From assembly GCA_937975525.1 (NCBI GenBank), contig CALJUJ010000583.1, forward strand, positions 1 to 14,998: a stretch of 14,998 nt of DNA. The letters run 5' to 3'. A program made the position numbers and the translations under genes. The DNA comes from an uncultured bacterium. GTDB taxonomy: Bacteria; Desulfobacterota; Binatia; HRBIN30. This document shows, piece after piece, positions 7,358 to 13,892 of the stretch (the stretch's first letter is position 1; each line of letters begins with the position of its first letter). The notes beneath the pieces were generated by a model. It saw only the letters and a program-made list of their open reading frames with translations, made no database searches and was not told the origin of the DNA.

Positions 7358-8023
7358 GTGACGAGGCGGGAGAAGGCGGCGCGGATCGCGACGATCCTCG
7401 ACGAGCTCTACGCGCAGCCGCCGATTCCGCTGCTCCACGACGACCCGTTCACGCTACTCGTCGCGGTGCTGCTCTCGGCGCAGACCACCGACAAGAGAGT
7501 CAACCTCGTCACTCCGACCTTGTTCGCGCGCGCCCGCACCCCGGAGGCGATGGCCCGCCTCGACGTCGGTGAAATCCACGAGCTGATCCGCACTTGTGGG
7601 CTGGCACCCGCCAAGGCGAAGGCGATTCGCGCGCTCTCGGAGCTGCTGGTGCGCGAGCACCGCGGTCGGGTGCCGGCGGACATGGAGGCTCTGGAGCGCC
7701 TTCCCGGAGTCGGCCACAAGACCGCCAGCGTGGTGATGTGCCAGGCCTTCGGGGTACCGGCCTTCCCGGTCGATACCCACATCCACCGCCTGGCGGCGCG
7801 TTGGGGGCTATCGAACGGCAAGAGCGTCGAGCGCACCGAGCTCGACCTGAAGCGCGTGTTCCCCAGCGCCACGTGGAATCGACGCCACCTGCAGATGATC
7901 TATTTCGGCCGCGAACACTGTCCGGCTCGAGCGCACGACCTGACGCGATGCCCGATTTGCTCGTGGGCCGCGACGAAGAAGAGGGTGCGTTGGGAGAAGG
8001 CACGGGCGATCAGGGGCTCGTGA
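7358..8023 (+). CDS. nth: Endonuclease III (DNA glycosylase/AP lyase) with atypical cluster loop
   Basis: Nth removes oxidised pyrimidines from DNA and cuts the abasic site, starting base excision repair. The 221-residue product (E. coli 211) has the helix-hairpin-helix LPGVGHKTASVV (residues 115-126) with the catalytic lysine K121, then FPVDTHIHR (136-144) with the catalytic aspartate D139. The C-terminal 4Fe-4S loop is unusual: C188-x9-C198-x2-C201, and then no fourth cysteine, whereas the classical loop is C-x6-C-x2-C-x5-C. A histidine in the loop (H193), H187 or another residue might replace it, or the cluster may be absent. GTG 7358 was chosen because the conserved domain starts about 10 residues later and AGGTG lies just upstream; the frame is open further upstream only as a shadow. 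It lies 19 bases after the radical SAM gene. Its 3' end overlaps the convergent DUF393 gene by 14 bases. Confidence 0.93.
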   Translation: MTRREKAARIATILDELYAQPPIPLLHDDPFTLLVAVLLSAQTTDKRVNLVTPTLFARARTPEAMARLDVGEIHELIRTCGLAPAKAKAIRALSELLVREHRGRVPADMEALERLPGVGHKTASVVMCQAFGVPAFPVDTHIHRLAARWGLSNGKSVERTELDLKRVFPSATWNRRHLQMIYFGREHCPARAHDLTRCPICSWAATKKRVRWEKARAIRGS

Positions 8024-8477
8024 GCGACGCGGAGCTCATCGGCGTCGCTACCGTCTCGTCGAGAAAGCGTGAGCGCCATTCGGGTTGCGGGAGGACGCAG
8101 CGGTCGGTCTTTCCGAACAGAGCGTAGCGCGTGCGAGCGACGAGAGCGTAGGCGAGGTCCGTCAGCGAGCGCGGTAGGAAGCGCAGCAGCGCGGGAATCC
8201 GCCACGCTCCGCCGAGCACGCGCCACACCGCGAAAATCGCGCGCGATCGAACGAGCAAGCGCTCTCTCGGCCCGCCGTAGTCGACGACCAGGTAGACGGT
8301 GTCGAGCTCGGTCGGGTCGAAGCCATGCGCTGCGGCCAAGCGTGCCGCGGTCGGTCCTTGCAGCGGAGCGAAGCGGAAGCGCGCACGCACGTCGTGGCGC
8401 AGAACGAAGCCCACGCTGCGATTGCAGAGTCCGCAGACCCCGTCGTACAGCAGCAGGTACGGGTGTGCCCCGTTCAT
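8010..8477 (-). CDS. DCC-family (DUF393) putative thiol-disulfide oxidoreductase
   Basis: This 155-residue protein belongs to the DCC/DUF393 family, predicted to be a small thioredoxin-like thiol-disulfide oxidoreductase. The defining motif is YDGVCGLCN (residues 11-19), with D12 and the redox pair C15/C18. Further family features are RFRFAPLQG (34-42) and the TVYLVVD strand. No signal peptide is evident. The ATG overlaps the stop of the upstream MscS-family gene (ATGA on the minus strand), so the two are co-transcribed and probably translationally coupled. There is little ribosome binding site of its own. The last 14 bases overlap the convergent nth gene. Whether it acts on the channel or only shares the transcript is unknown; no substrate can be inferred. 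Confidence 0.85.
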   Translation of the reverse strand: MNGAHPYLLLYDGVCGLCNRSVGFVLRHDVRARFRFAPLQGPTAARLAAAHGFDPTELDTVYLVVDYGGPRERLLVRSRAIFAVWRVLGGAWRIPALLRFLPRSLTDLAYALVARTRYALFGKTDRCVLPQPEWRSRFLDETVATPMSSASLTSP

Positions 8478-10246
8478 TTGCGATCCGGGGCCGGGCGCTT
8501 CTCGGCGGCGCCGACATCGGGATACTCGAGCTCGTTCGACAGCTCGGTCAGCTGGTCGCTGCGGAAGTTCGGCAGGCCCAGTTCACTCGATTCGCGCAGC
8601 CGCGCCACCGCCTCGGCCGCCGCCTTGCTGCGCTCCGCGTCGAGCCCCTCGTCCTTGGCCGTGTAGATGGTCTGCGACGGGAAGGCGAAGCCAGTGCCGC
8701 TCTTCTCGACGATGTCGATCATGCGCAGCAGCAGGTCCTCGCGCACGGCCAGAAAGTCGTTGATGTCGCGCGTCATGACGTACGCGAAGATCTCGATGTC
8801 GAGCGAAAAGGCTCCGAAGCCGGCGAAGCGCACGCGCGCCGGCTCGGGATGGACCCGCGGATGGCCGACGAGGAGCTTCTTCAGCTCGAGAAGAAGAAAG
8901 CGCATCTGGTCGGCCGTGGTCTCGTAGCGCACGCCGAGGGTCGTGTTGAACCAGATGCGGTCGCGCTTCGCGAAGTTCTCGATCTCCATGCTCGAGAAGT
9001 CGGCGTTGGGAATCGTCACCAGCGTGCGGTCGAGCGTTCGTACCCGTGTCGACCGTAGTCCGACCTCTTCGACCGTGCCGACCCGGTCGCCGAAGCGGCA
9101 GAAGTCGCCGACCTGCACCGGGCGGTCGGCGATCAGCGTGATTCCGCCGAAGAGGTTCTCGATCGACTTCTGCGCGGCGAGCGCGAACGCCAGGCCGCCG
9201 ATGCCGAGACCGGCGATCACCGAGGTCACGTTGAAGCCGAAGTTCTGCAGGATCGCCAGAGTGGCGATGAAGACGAGAACCGCCTTGAGCGCGCGCCGCC
9301 CCAGGGGAACGACCGACATGGCGATCGCCTGACCCTGCGCAACGAGGCGTTTCTCGATCGCGTTGGATGCAACGTCGACGAGTCGTGCGACCAGCCAGAT
9401 CACGGCGACGACGGACAGGCCCTTGGCGATCGTCGAGAGAAAGCCGAAGACCGGCAGCGCCAGGCCGAGCGGCGGTAGGCCGAAGCCGAGCAACAAGGCG
9501 AAGAAGAGCAGTCGCAGCGGTCCTGGGGTGAGCTCGACCATTTGATCGTCGAGCTCGGTGCGCGAGCGGGCGATCAACGGACGAGTGATCACCGTGGTGA
9601 TCTTGGCGAGCAGGAACGCGAGCACGAAAGCGGCGAACAGCAGCAAGGCGAGGGCGATCCACTGCCACAGCCGTACGTCGAGGACACGTCGCTCGACGAG
9701 GACCCGCGGCAGCAGGCGGCCGATCGAGCCGTAGCCGAACTCGTCGTACAGCTGCGGGATCACCGCCACCGTCTCATTGGCGATCTTCCAGGTCGGCTCG
9801 CCGTCCTGCCACGCGACCTGCTCGATCAGGAGATCGATCTTGCCGGCCTCGGATTCGACGGTTCCGAGACGGTCCTTGGATCGCGGCAGCCCGTCGTCCT
9901 TGTAGCCGCCGGAAGATTTGCTCAGCGATTCCCATTCGAGCCACAGGACTCGATCGAGGACGATGTGGAGGTCGCGCGCCAACTCCGACCCGGTCATCTG
10001 GCGGACGTCGGGAGGCAGATTGTTGAGGTTCAGATGCTCGGCCGCGCTCTCGTAGTCGGCAGACCGTGCGGCGGCGATGAATTGGTACATCGCACCGCGC
10101 GGTGAGCTGCTTCCCAAGGCAGCCAGTGCCTCGTCAGTCGTCTCGTCGACCGCCATGGTCGGGGTGGGTAGGGCTTCCTGGGCCGCCACCACGGGCGCGT
10201 AGAGGGTGGCGGTGAGCGCGAGCGAAGCGAGGCGTGTGACGAGCAT
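8474..10246 (-). CDS. MscS-family mechanosensitive ion channel with N-terminal exported domain
   Basis: This inner-membrane channel probably opens on membrane tension to release solutes during osmotic downshock. The 590 residues begin with a likely signal peptide (1-22, ending VVAA). An exported domain follows at about 25-185, with no family I recognise. Hydrophobic segments are at about 192-214, 243-270, 274-292, 316-334 and 341-358. The pore helix and MscS core motif read AGLGIGGLAFALAAQKSIENLFGG (given in part: GLGIGGLAFALAAQ, then KSIENLFGG). The beta domain has RPVQVGDFC and TIPNADFSSMEIENF, and an alpha/beta vestibule domain runs to about 535. A charged tail ends the protein. ATG 10246 was chosen because AAGGAGA lies 4 bases upstream and the signal peptide starts there; the frame extends upstream to 10324 without support. 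It is divergent from orn and heads a two-gene unit with DUF393. Confidence 0.92.
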   Translation of the reverse strand: MLVTRLASLALTATLYAPVVAAQEALPTPTMAVDETTDEALAALGSSSPRGAMYQFIAAARSADYESAAEHLNLNNLPPDVRQMTGSELARDLHIVLDRVLWLEWESLSKSSGGYKDDGLPRSKDRLGTVESEAGKIDLLIEQVAWQDGEPTWKIANETVAVIPQLYDEFGYGSIGRLLPRVLVERRVLDVRLWQWIALALLLFAAFVLAFLLAKITTVITRPLIARSRTELDDQMVELTPGPLRLLFFALLLGFGLPPLGLALPVFGFLSTIAKGLSVVAVIWLVARLVDVASNAIEKRLVAQGQAIAMSVVPLGRRALKAVLVFIATLAILQNFGFNVTSVIAGLGIGGLAFALAAQKSIENLFGGITLIADRPVQVGDFCRFGDRVGTVEEVGLRSTRVRTLDRTLVTIPNADFSSMEIENFAKRDRIWFNTTLGVRYETTADQMRFLLLELKKLLVGHPRVHPEPARVRFAGFGAFSLDIEIFAYVMTRDINDFLAVREDLLLRMIDIVEKSGTGFAFPSQTIYTAKDEGLDAERSKAAAEAVARLRESSELGLPNFRSDQLTELSNELEYPDVGAAEKRPAPDRK

Positions 10247-10250
10247 CGGG

Positions 10251-10257
10251 TCTCCTT
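10251..10257 (-). promoter_or_regulatory. Ribosome binding site fixing the MscS-family start
   Basis: On the minus strand AAGGAGA lies 4 bases before the ATG at 10246. This strong match supports the shorter start over the upstream ATG at 10324. Confidence 0.8.
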
Positions 10258-10271
10258 TCGAAAATGGTTCG

Positions 10272-10289
10272 GCGAGCGGTCGGGCTCGC
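10272..10289. repeat. Inverted repeat in the mscS-orn divergent region
   Basis: GCGAGC (10272-10277) and GCTCGC (10284-10289) form a perfect 6-bp dyad with a 6-base GGTCGG spacer. It lies in the 98-base gap between the two divergent genes, about 26 bases before the mscS start on its side. It could be an operator shared by both genes or a leader hairpin of mscS. I could not place convincing -35/-10 boxes in this gap on either strand. Confidence 0.3.
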
Positions 10290-10344
10290 TGGACGAAGAC
10301 GACCGGCCTGGGATACCAAGGCACGGCTACTCCCAGATGATGCC

Positions 10345-10899
10345 ATGAAGAAAAGGTCCGACAAGCACCTGGTGTGGATCGACATGGAAATGTCGGGACT
10401 CGATCCCGAGCGCGAAGTCGTGCTCGAGATCGCCACGCTGATCACGACCGACGCGCTCGACCTCGTCGCCGAAGGCCCTTCGCTGGTGATTCAACAGCCA
10501 CGATCGGTGCTCGACGCGATGGACGAATGGAACACCAAACACCACGGTGCTTCGGGGCTGACCGATCGAGTCCTGGCCTCGGAGGTCTCGACGGCCGAAG
10601 CCGAACGCCGGACGCTATCGTTCCTGCGGCGCTACTGTGTCGAACGCAAGTCGCCGTTGTGCGGCAATTCCGTCTACCAGGACCGACGCTTCCTCGCCCG
10701 CTACATGCCGCGCCTCGAAGCGTTCCTCCACTACCGCAACATCGACGTCAGCACCGTCAAGGAACTGGTCCAGCGCTGGTATCCGAACGGTCCGAAGCCG
10801 CCCGAAAAGAAGCACGCGCACCTGGCTCTCGACGACATCCGCGAGTCCATCGAAGAGTTGCGATTCTACCGGGGAGCCTACTTCCCACCGCGAGCTTGA
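10345..10899 (+). CDS. orn: Oligoribonuclease (3'-5' exonuclease)
   Basis: Orn is a cytoplasmic DEDDh exonuclease that degrades RNA oligomers of two to five nucleotides to mononucleotides, including pGpG from cyclic-di-GMP turnover. The 184 residues match the E. coli length (181). Catalytic residues are D13 and E15 in the LVWIDMEMSGLDP motif, D113 in CGNSVYQDRRF, and H159 and D164 in HLALDDIRESIEELRFYR. ATG 10345 places the Exo I motif 9 residues in, as in relatives; the in-frame ATG at 10264 would add 27 unconserved residues. The ribosome binding site is weak. The gene is divergent from the MscS-family gene and convergent with the TauE/SafE gene, 11 bases away. Confidence 0.96.
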   Translation: MKKRSDKHLVWIDMEMSGLDPEREVVLEIATLITTDALDLVAEGPSLVIQQPRSVLDAMDEWNTKHHGASGLTDRVLASEVSTAEAERRTLSFLRRYCVERKSPLCGNSVYQDRRFLARYMPRLEAFLHYRNIDVSTVKELVQRWYPNGPKPPEKKHAHLALDDIRESIEELRFYRGAYFPPRA

Positions 10900-10912
10900 C
10901 GTCTTCGACGTC
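10898..10912. terminator. Possible bidirectional terminator hairpin between orn and the TauE/SafE gene
   Basis: GACGTC-TTC-GACGTC forms a perfect 6-bp stem with a 3-base loop. It overlaps the stop codons of both convergent genes (TGA 10897-10899 and, on the other strand, 10911-10913). The position suits a shared terminator. No T-run follows on either strand, so intrinsic termination would be weak. The same sequence is also a direct repeat of an AatII-type palindrome. Confidence 0.35.
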
Positions 10913-11660
10913 AATAGAGGCCGACCATCTTCCCGGCGAGGATCAAGACCGCGAGGGCCAGCACCGGCCGGATCACTTCCTCGCCGCCGCGGACGGCCAG
11001 GCGCACGCCGAAGGTGCTGCCGATCACGAACCCGACGGTCAGCACGAGGGCCGGATACCACGCGACCTGATCGCGGAAGACGAAGATCGGCAGCGCGACC
11101 AACGTGAGGACGGTGTTGACGACGACCTTGATGCTGTTGGCGTGCACGAGGTCGTGTCCGGCGTAGGCGAGCGCGATGATCAGCAGCAGGCCGACGCCGG
11201 CTTGGAAGGCGCCGCCGAATGCGCCGATCAGAAAGAACACGACGAACGACGCGAAGCGCGGCAGCGGCCGTCGGCTTCGTGCCGTGCCCGTCAGGCCCAG
11301 GCGCGGGCCGCCGACGATCGGTACGAGCAGGAGCACCATCACGATGCCGAAGAGGCGCTCGAACGTTTCATCGGCGACACTCGAGATGCCCAAGGCGCCC
11401 ACGGCCGAGCCGAGCGCCGTGGGAATGAGGATGGGCACCGAGTCGCGAAATCCCGGCACCCCCTCCGCGCGAAAGCGCATCGCTGCCCACAGGCTTTGGA
11501 CGAACACCCCGGCGCGGTTGGTGCCGTTGGCGACGTTGCCAGGCAGCCCGAGCAGAACCAGCAGTGGCACGGTGATCGACGAGGCCCCTCCGGCGAGTGT
11601 GTTGATCGCGCCGGCGATGGCGCCGCCGGCGATCAACGTCAGGGTCTCGACGTGCGTCAT
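10911..11660 (-). CDS. TauE/SafE-family membrane permease
   Basis: The 249-residue protein is an integral inner-membrane transporter of the TauE/SafE (DUF81) family, whose characterised members export sulfite or organosulfur anions; the substrate here is unknown. It shows the two-fold repeat of the family: GGAIAGAINTLAGGASSITVP (residues 12-32, quoted as GAIAGAINTLAGG then ASSITVP) and GAFGGAFQAGVGLLL (147-161). Each is followed by an N/R- or N-containing motif (NGTNRAG at 45-51, HANSIKVVVN at 173-182). About seven or eight membrane segments can be read. ATG 11660 was chosen because the first helix begins immediately after it. The longer frame upstream encodes hydrophilic Arg-rich sequence. 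A GGGGA lies upstream as a modest ribosome binding site. It is divergent from the alcohol dehydrogenase. Confidence 0.88.
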   Translation of the reverse strand: MTHVETLTLIAGGAIAGAINTLAGGASSITVPLLVLLGLPGNVANGTNRAGVFVQSLWAAMRFRAEGVPGFRDSVPILIPTALGSAVGALGISSVADETFERLFGIVMVLLLVPIVGGPRLGLTGTARSRRPLPRFASFVVFFLIGAFGGAFQAGVGLLLIIALAYAGHDLVHANSIKVVVNTVLTLVALPIFVFRDQVAWYPALVLTVGFVIGSTFGVRLAVRGGEEVIRPVLALAVLILAGKMVGLY

Positions 11661-11774
11661 CGCGTCCCCGTAGCGCGATCGTTGTTCGAGGTCGAGTCGC
11701 ACGAGGCCGCCGGCGCAGCCTTCGCTGCGGCCACGAGCGCGGCGAGTTGCGGCGGCCGCATCGCGGACCGATCG

Positions 11775-11801
11775 GTTTACGCTGTATTCGGAAGCGTATA
11801 C
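11775..11801 (+). promoter_or_regulatory. Imperfect inverted repeat and possible promoter before the alcohol dehydrogenase
   Basis: The 167-base gap between the divergent permease and dehydrogenase genes holds GTTTACGC (11775-11782) and GCGTATAC (11794-11801), inverted copies with one mismatch and an 11-base spacer. The right arm is part of a perfect CGTATACG palindrome (11795-11802). TTTACG (11776-11781) and TATACG (11797-11802) each match four of six bases of sigma-70 boxes, with a short 15-base spacing. An operator overlapping the promoter is plausible; the regulator is unknown. The rest of the gap shows nothing I can name. Confidence 0.35.
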
Positions 11802-11827
11802 GAACTCCGGCGGGAGCCACCACCGAG

Positions 11828-12940
11828 ATGATGAAAGTGCAAGCCGCGGTCCTGCGCGCCCATGGCCAACCTCTCGCGATCGAGGAGCTCGAGCTGGCCG
11901 CGCCACGCGACGACGAGGTCGTCGTTCGCCTGGCGGCGAGCGGCGTGTGCCACACCGACCTGTCGGTGGTGCAGGGGCACCTGCCCCTACCGCCGCCCGC
12001 GGTCTTGGGGCACGAAGGGGCCGGCGTCGTCGAAGCCGTCGGTCGCGGTGTCACCGATCTGCGCCCGGGAGACCACGTTGTCCTCGCTTGGGTGCGCAAC
12101 TGCGGTCGCTGCGCGCACTGCTCGGCGGGTCGCGCGCACCTCTGCGAAGGGGCGATCGTCGATGCGCTGACCGGCGCCGACGACGTGTTTCGCAAGAACG
12201 GCGAGCCGGTCGGTCGGCTCGCGGGCGTGGGCTCGTTCGCCGAGCGCACCGTGGTGAAGGCGACCGCGGCGATCCGCATCGATCCCGAGATTCCGCTCGA
12301 CCGCGCCTGCCTGGTGGGCTGCAGCGTCATGACGGGTGTCGGCGCTGCGATCAACACCGTCGACATCGAACCGGGGGCGAGCGTCGTCGTGTTCGGCTGT
12401 GGCGGGGTGGGGCTCAACGTGATCCAGGGGGCCGCGCTGCGCGCGCCGGCGCGGCTGATCGCGGTCGACGTCGCGCCCTACAAGCTCGAGTTGGCACGCG
12501 CCTTCGGTGCGACCGACGTCGTCGATGCCAGCGCGACGCCGGACGTCGTCAGCGCGGTCAAAGATCTGAGCGGAGGCGGCGTCGATTTCGCGTTCGAAGC
12601 CGCGGGGGTCGCAAGCTTGATCCGTGACGCGTTCCTGTCGACGCGGCGGGGCGGTATCGCCGTGGTGGTCGGGGTCGCCTCGCTCGCCGCGGAGGTCGAG
12701 TTGCCGGCCGCGTTGTTCGCGCTCGAGGAGCGATCGTTGGTGGGCTCGCTCTACGGCTCGGCAAACCTGCGCCGAGACATGCCGCGCTTGCTCGACCTCT
12801 ACTTGCGGAGCAAGCTGAAGATCGACGAGCTGATCTCACGCCGCATCCGTCTCGAGGACATCAACGAAGTGAGGGCGGCGATGACGAGCGGCGAAGTCGC
12901 GCGCAGCGTCATCGTCTACGGAGGCGGCGACACGCCATGA
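11828..12940 (+). CDS. Zinc-dependent alcohol dehydrogenase (MDR superfamily, AdhC/COG1062-like)
   Basis: This cytosolic medium-chain dehydrogenase should oxidise an alcohol or reduce an aldehyde with NAD(H); the substrate cannot be read from sequence. In the 370-residue protein, catalytic zinc ligands are C41 in GVCHTD, H62 in GHEGAG (with E63), and C165 in GCSVMTG. The structural zinc set is C92, C95, C98 and C106. The Rossmann motif is GCGGVG (190-195), and D214 at the end of the second strand (IAVD) favours NAD over NADP. The C-terminal part (RLEDINEVRAAMTSGEVARSVIVY) resembles the class III/AdhC branch. ATG 11828 lies 11 bases after GGGAG; ATG 11831 is an equal alternative. The gene is divergent from the permease and followed after 64 bases by the NAD+ synthase pair. 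Confidence 0.92.
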   Translation: MMKVQAAVLRAHGQPLAIEELELAAPRDDEVVVRLAASGVCHTDLSVVQGHLPLPPPAVLGHEGAGVVEAVGRGVTDLRPGDHVVLAWVRNCGRCAHCSAGRAHLCEGAIVDALTGADDVFRKNGEPVGRLAGVGSFAERTVVKATAAIRIDPEIPLDRACLVGCSVMTGVGAAINTVDIEPGASVVVFGCGGVGLNVIQGAALRAPARLIAVDVAPYKLELARAFGATDVVDASATPDVVSAVKDLSGGGVDFAFEAAGVASLIRDAFLSTRRGGIAVVVGVASLAAEVELPAALFALEERSLVGSLYGSANLRRDMPRLLDLYLRSKLKIDELISRRIRLEDINEVRAAMTSGEVARSVIVYGGGDTP

Positions 12941-12963
12941 GCGCACCCACGCGTTGGCAGGGA

Positions 12964-12980
12964 GGGCTGCAACGCAGCCC
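12964..12980 (+). terminator. Hairpin between the alcohol dehydrogenase and NAD+ synthase genes
   Basis: GGGCTGC-AAC-GCAGCCC is a perfect 7-bp GC-rich stem with a 3-base loop, 23 bases after the dehydrogenase stop. It is a possible transcript end or processing site separating the dehydrogenase from the NAD+ synthase genes. No T-run follows, so a classical intrinsic terminator is not shown. Confidence 0.35.
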
Positions 12981-13004
12981 GAGCCCGCCGGCGGAGACGG
13001 AGGC

Positions 13005-13892
13005 ATGGACAAGACCACGATAGCGATCGCGCAGATCGACCCCCGTCTCGGAGACGTCGAGGCGAACCTCGCGCTCTACGAGCGGCACGCGCGCGAGGCG
13101 CGTGGTGCCGGTGCCGACCTGATCGTGTTCCCCGAGCTGTCGCTCACCGGCTATCTGCTCAAGGACATGGTTCCGAACGTGGCGCTGCGCCGCGACGCGC
13201 CGGCGATGCGGCGACTGGCGGAGCTGAGCCGCGGCACCGCGCTGTTGGCGGGTTTCGTGGAAGAGACGCCGGAGTTCCGCTTCTACAACAGCGCTGCCTA
13301 TTTTCAGGACGGCGAGCTCCTCCACGTGCACCGCAAGGTCTACCTACCCACCTACGGTCTCTTCGACGAAGGACGCTACTTCGCGCGAGGCGATCGCATC
13401 CGCGCCTTCGATGCGAAGATCGGACGCGTCGCGGTGCTCGTCTGCGAGGACATGTGGCACCCATCGACGGTGTACATCGCGACGTTGGACGGGGCGCTGA
13501 CGGTTCTGTGCCCGTCGGCGAGCCCGATTCGCGGCATCAGCGAGGACGTCGATCAGGATGACAATGCTCGCTACTGGGAGTCGCTCAACCGCACGTACGC
13601 GCAGGCGTTCTCGCTGACCGTGGTGTACGCGAACCGGGTCGGTTTCGAGGATGGGGTCGGTTTCTGGGGCGGCTCGGAGATCGTCGATGCCGCGGGCGAG
13701 CGCCTCGCCAAAGCCGCCTACTACGAATCCGACGTGCTGATGCACGACGTTGGTCACGATGTGGCGCGCCGCCAGCGGATCATCGCGCCGATGCTGCGCG
13801 ACGAGGACGTCGACCTGACGATCAACGAGCTGTCGCGCCTGCGCGGCCGGGTGGTCGTCGGTGGCGATGGCGAGGAGAGCGGGTCGCGATGA
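13005..13892 (+). CDS. Nitrilase-superfamily glutaminase subunit of a two-gene NAD+ synthase
   Basis: The protein (295 residues) is a carbon-nitrogen hydrolase with the Glu-Lys-Cys triad at E44 (VFPELSLTGY), K111 (HRKVYLPTYG) and C147 (VLVCEDMWHP). The LTGYLLKDMV and YGLFDEGRYF motifs resemble the glutamine amidotransferase domain of glutamine-dependent NAD+ synthases, which frees ammonia from glutamine and passes it to the synthetase domain. Usually this domain is the N-terminal half of one long polypeptide. Here it is a separate gene whose TGA overlaps the nadE ATG (ATGA). ATG 13005 follows GGAGA by 7 bases and lies next to the conserved start; the TTG at 12954 in the same frame lacks a ribosome binding site. 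The role as a NadE partner is inferred from sequence and adjacency; a general amidase is the alternative. Confidence 0.88.
   Translation: MDKTTIAIAQIDPRLGDVEANLALYERHAREARGAGADLIVFPELSLTGYLLKDMVPNVALRRDAPAMRRLAELSRGTALLAGFVEETPEFRFYNSAAYFQDGELLHVHRKVYLPTYGLFDEGRYFARGDRIRAFDAKIGRVAVLVCEDMWHPSTVYIATLDGALTVLCPSASPIRGISEDVDQDDNARYWESLNRTYAQAFSLTVVYANRVGFEDGVGFWGGSEIVDAAGERLAKAAYYESDVLMHDVGHDVARRQRIIAPMLRDEDVDLTINELSRLRGRVVVGGDGEESGSR

Noticed and set aside
5889..7361. 490-codon plus-strand frame inside the radical SAM gene
   Set aside because: Arg/Ala/Pro-rich out-of-frame reading of a gene with clear motifs in the true frame.
10374..11831. 485-codon plus-strand frame across orn and the permease gene
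   Set aside because: It overlaps orn in another frame and is antisense to the permease; composition is that of a shadow frame.
12937..13023. 28-codon frame whose ATG overlaps the alcohol dehydrogenase stop
   Set aside because: The nearest GGAGG is 12 bases away, the frame runs into the glutaminase gene, and the codons lie across the hairpin at 12964-12980. Probably chance.
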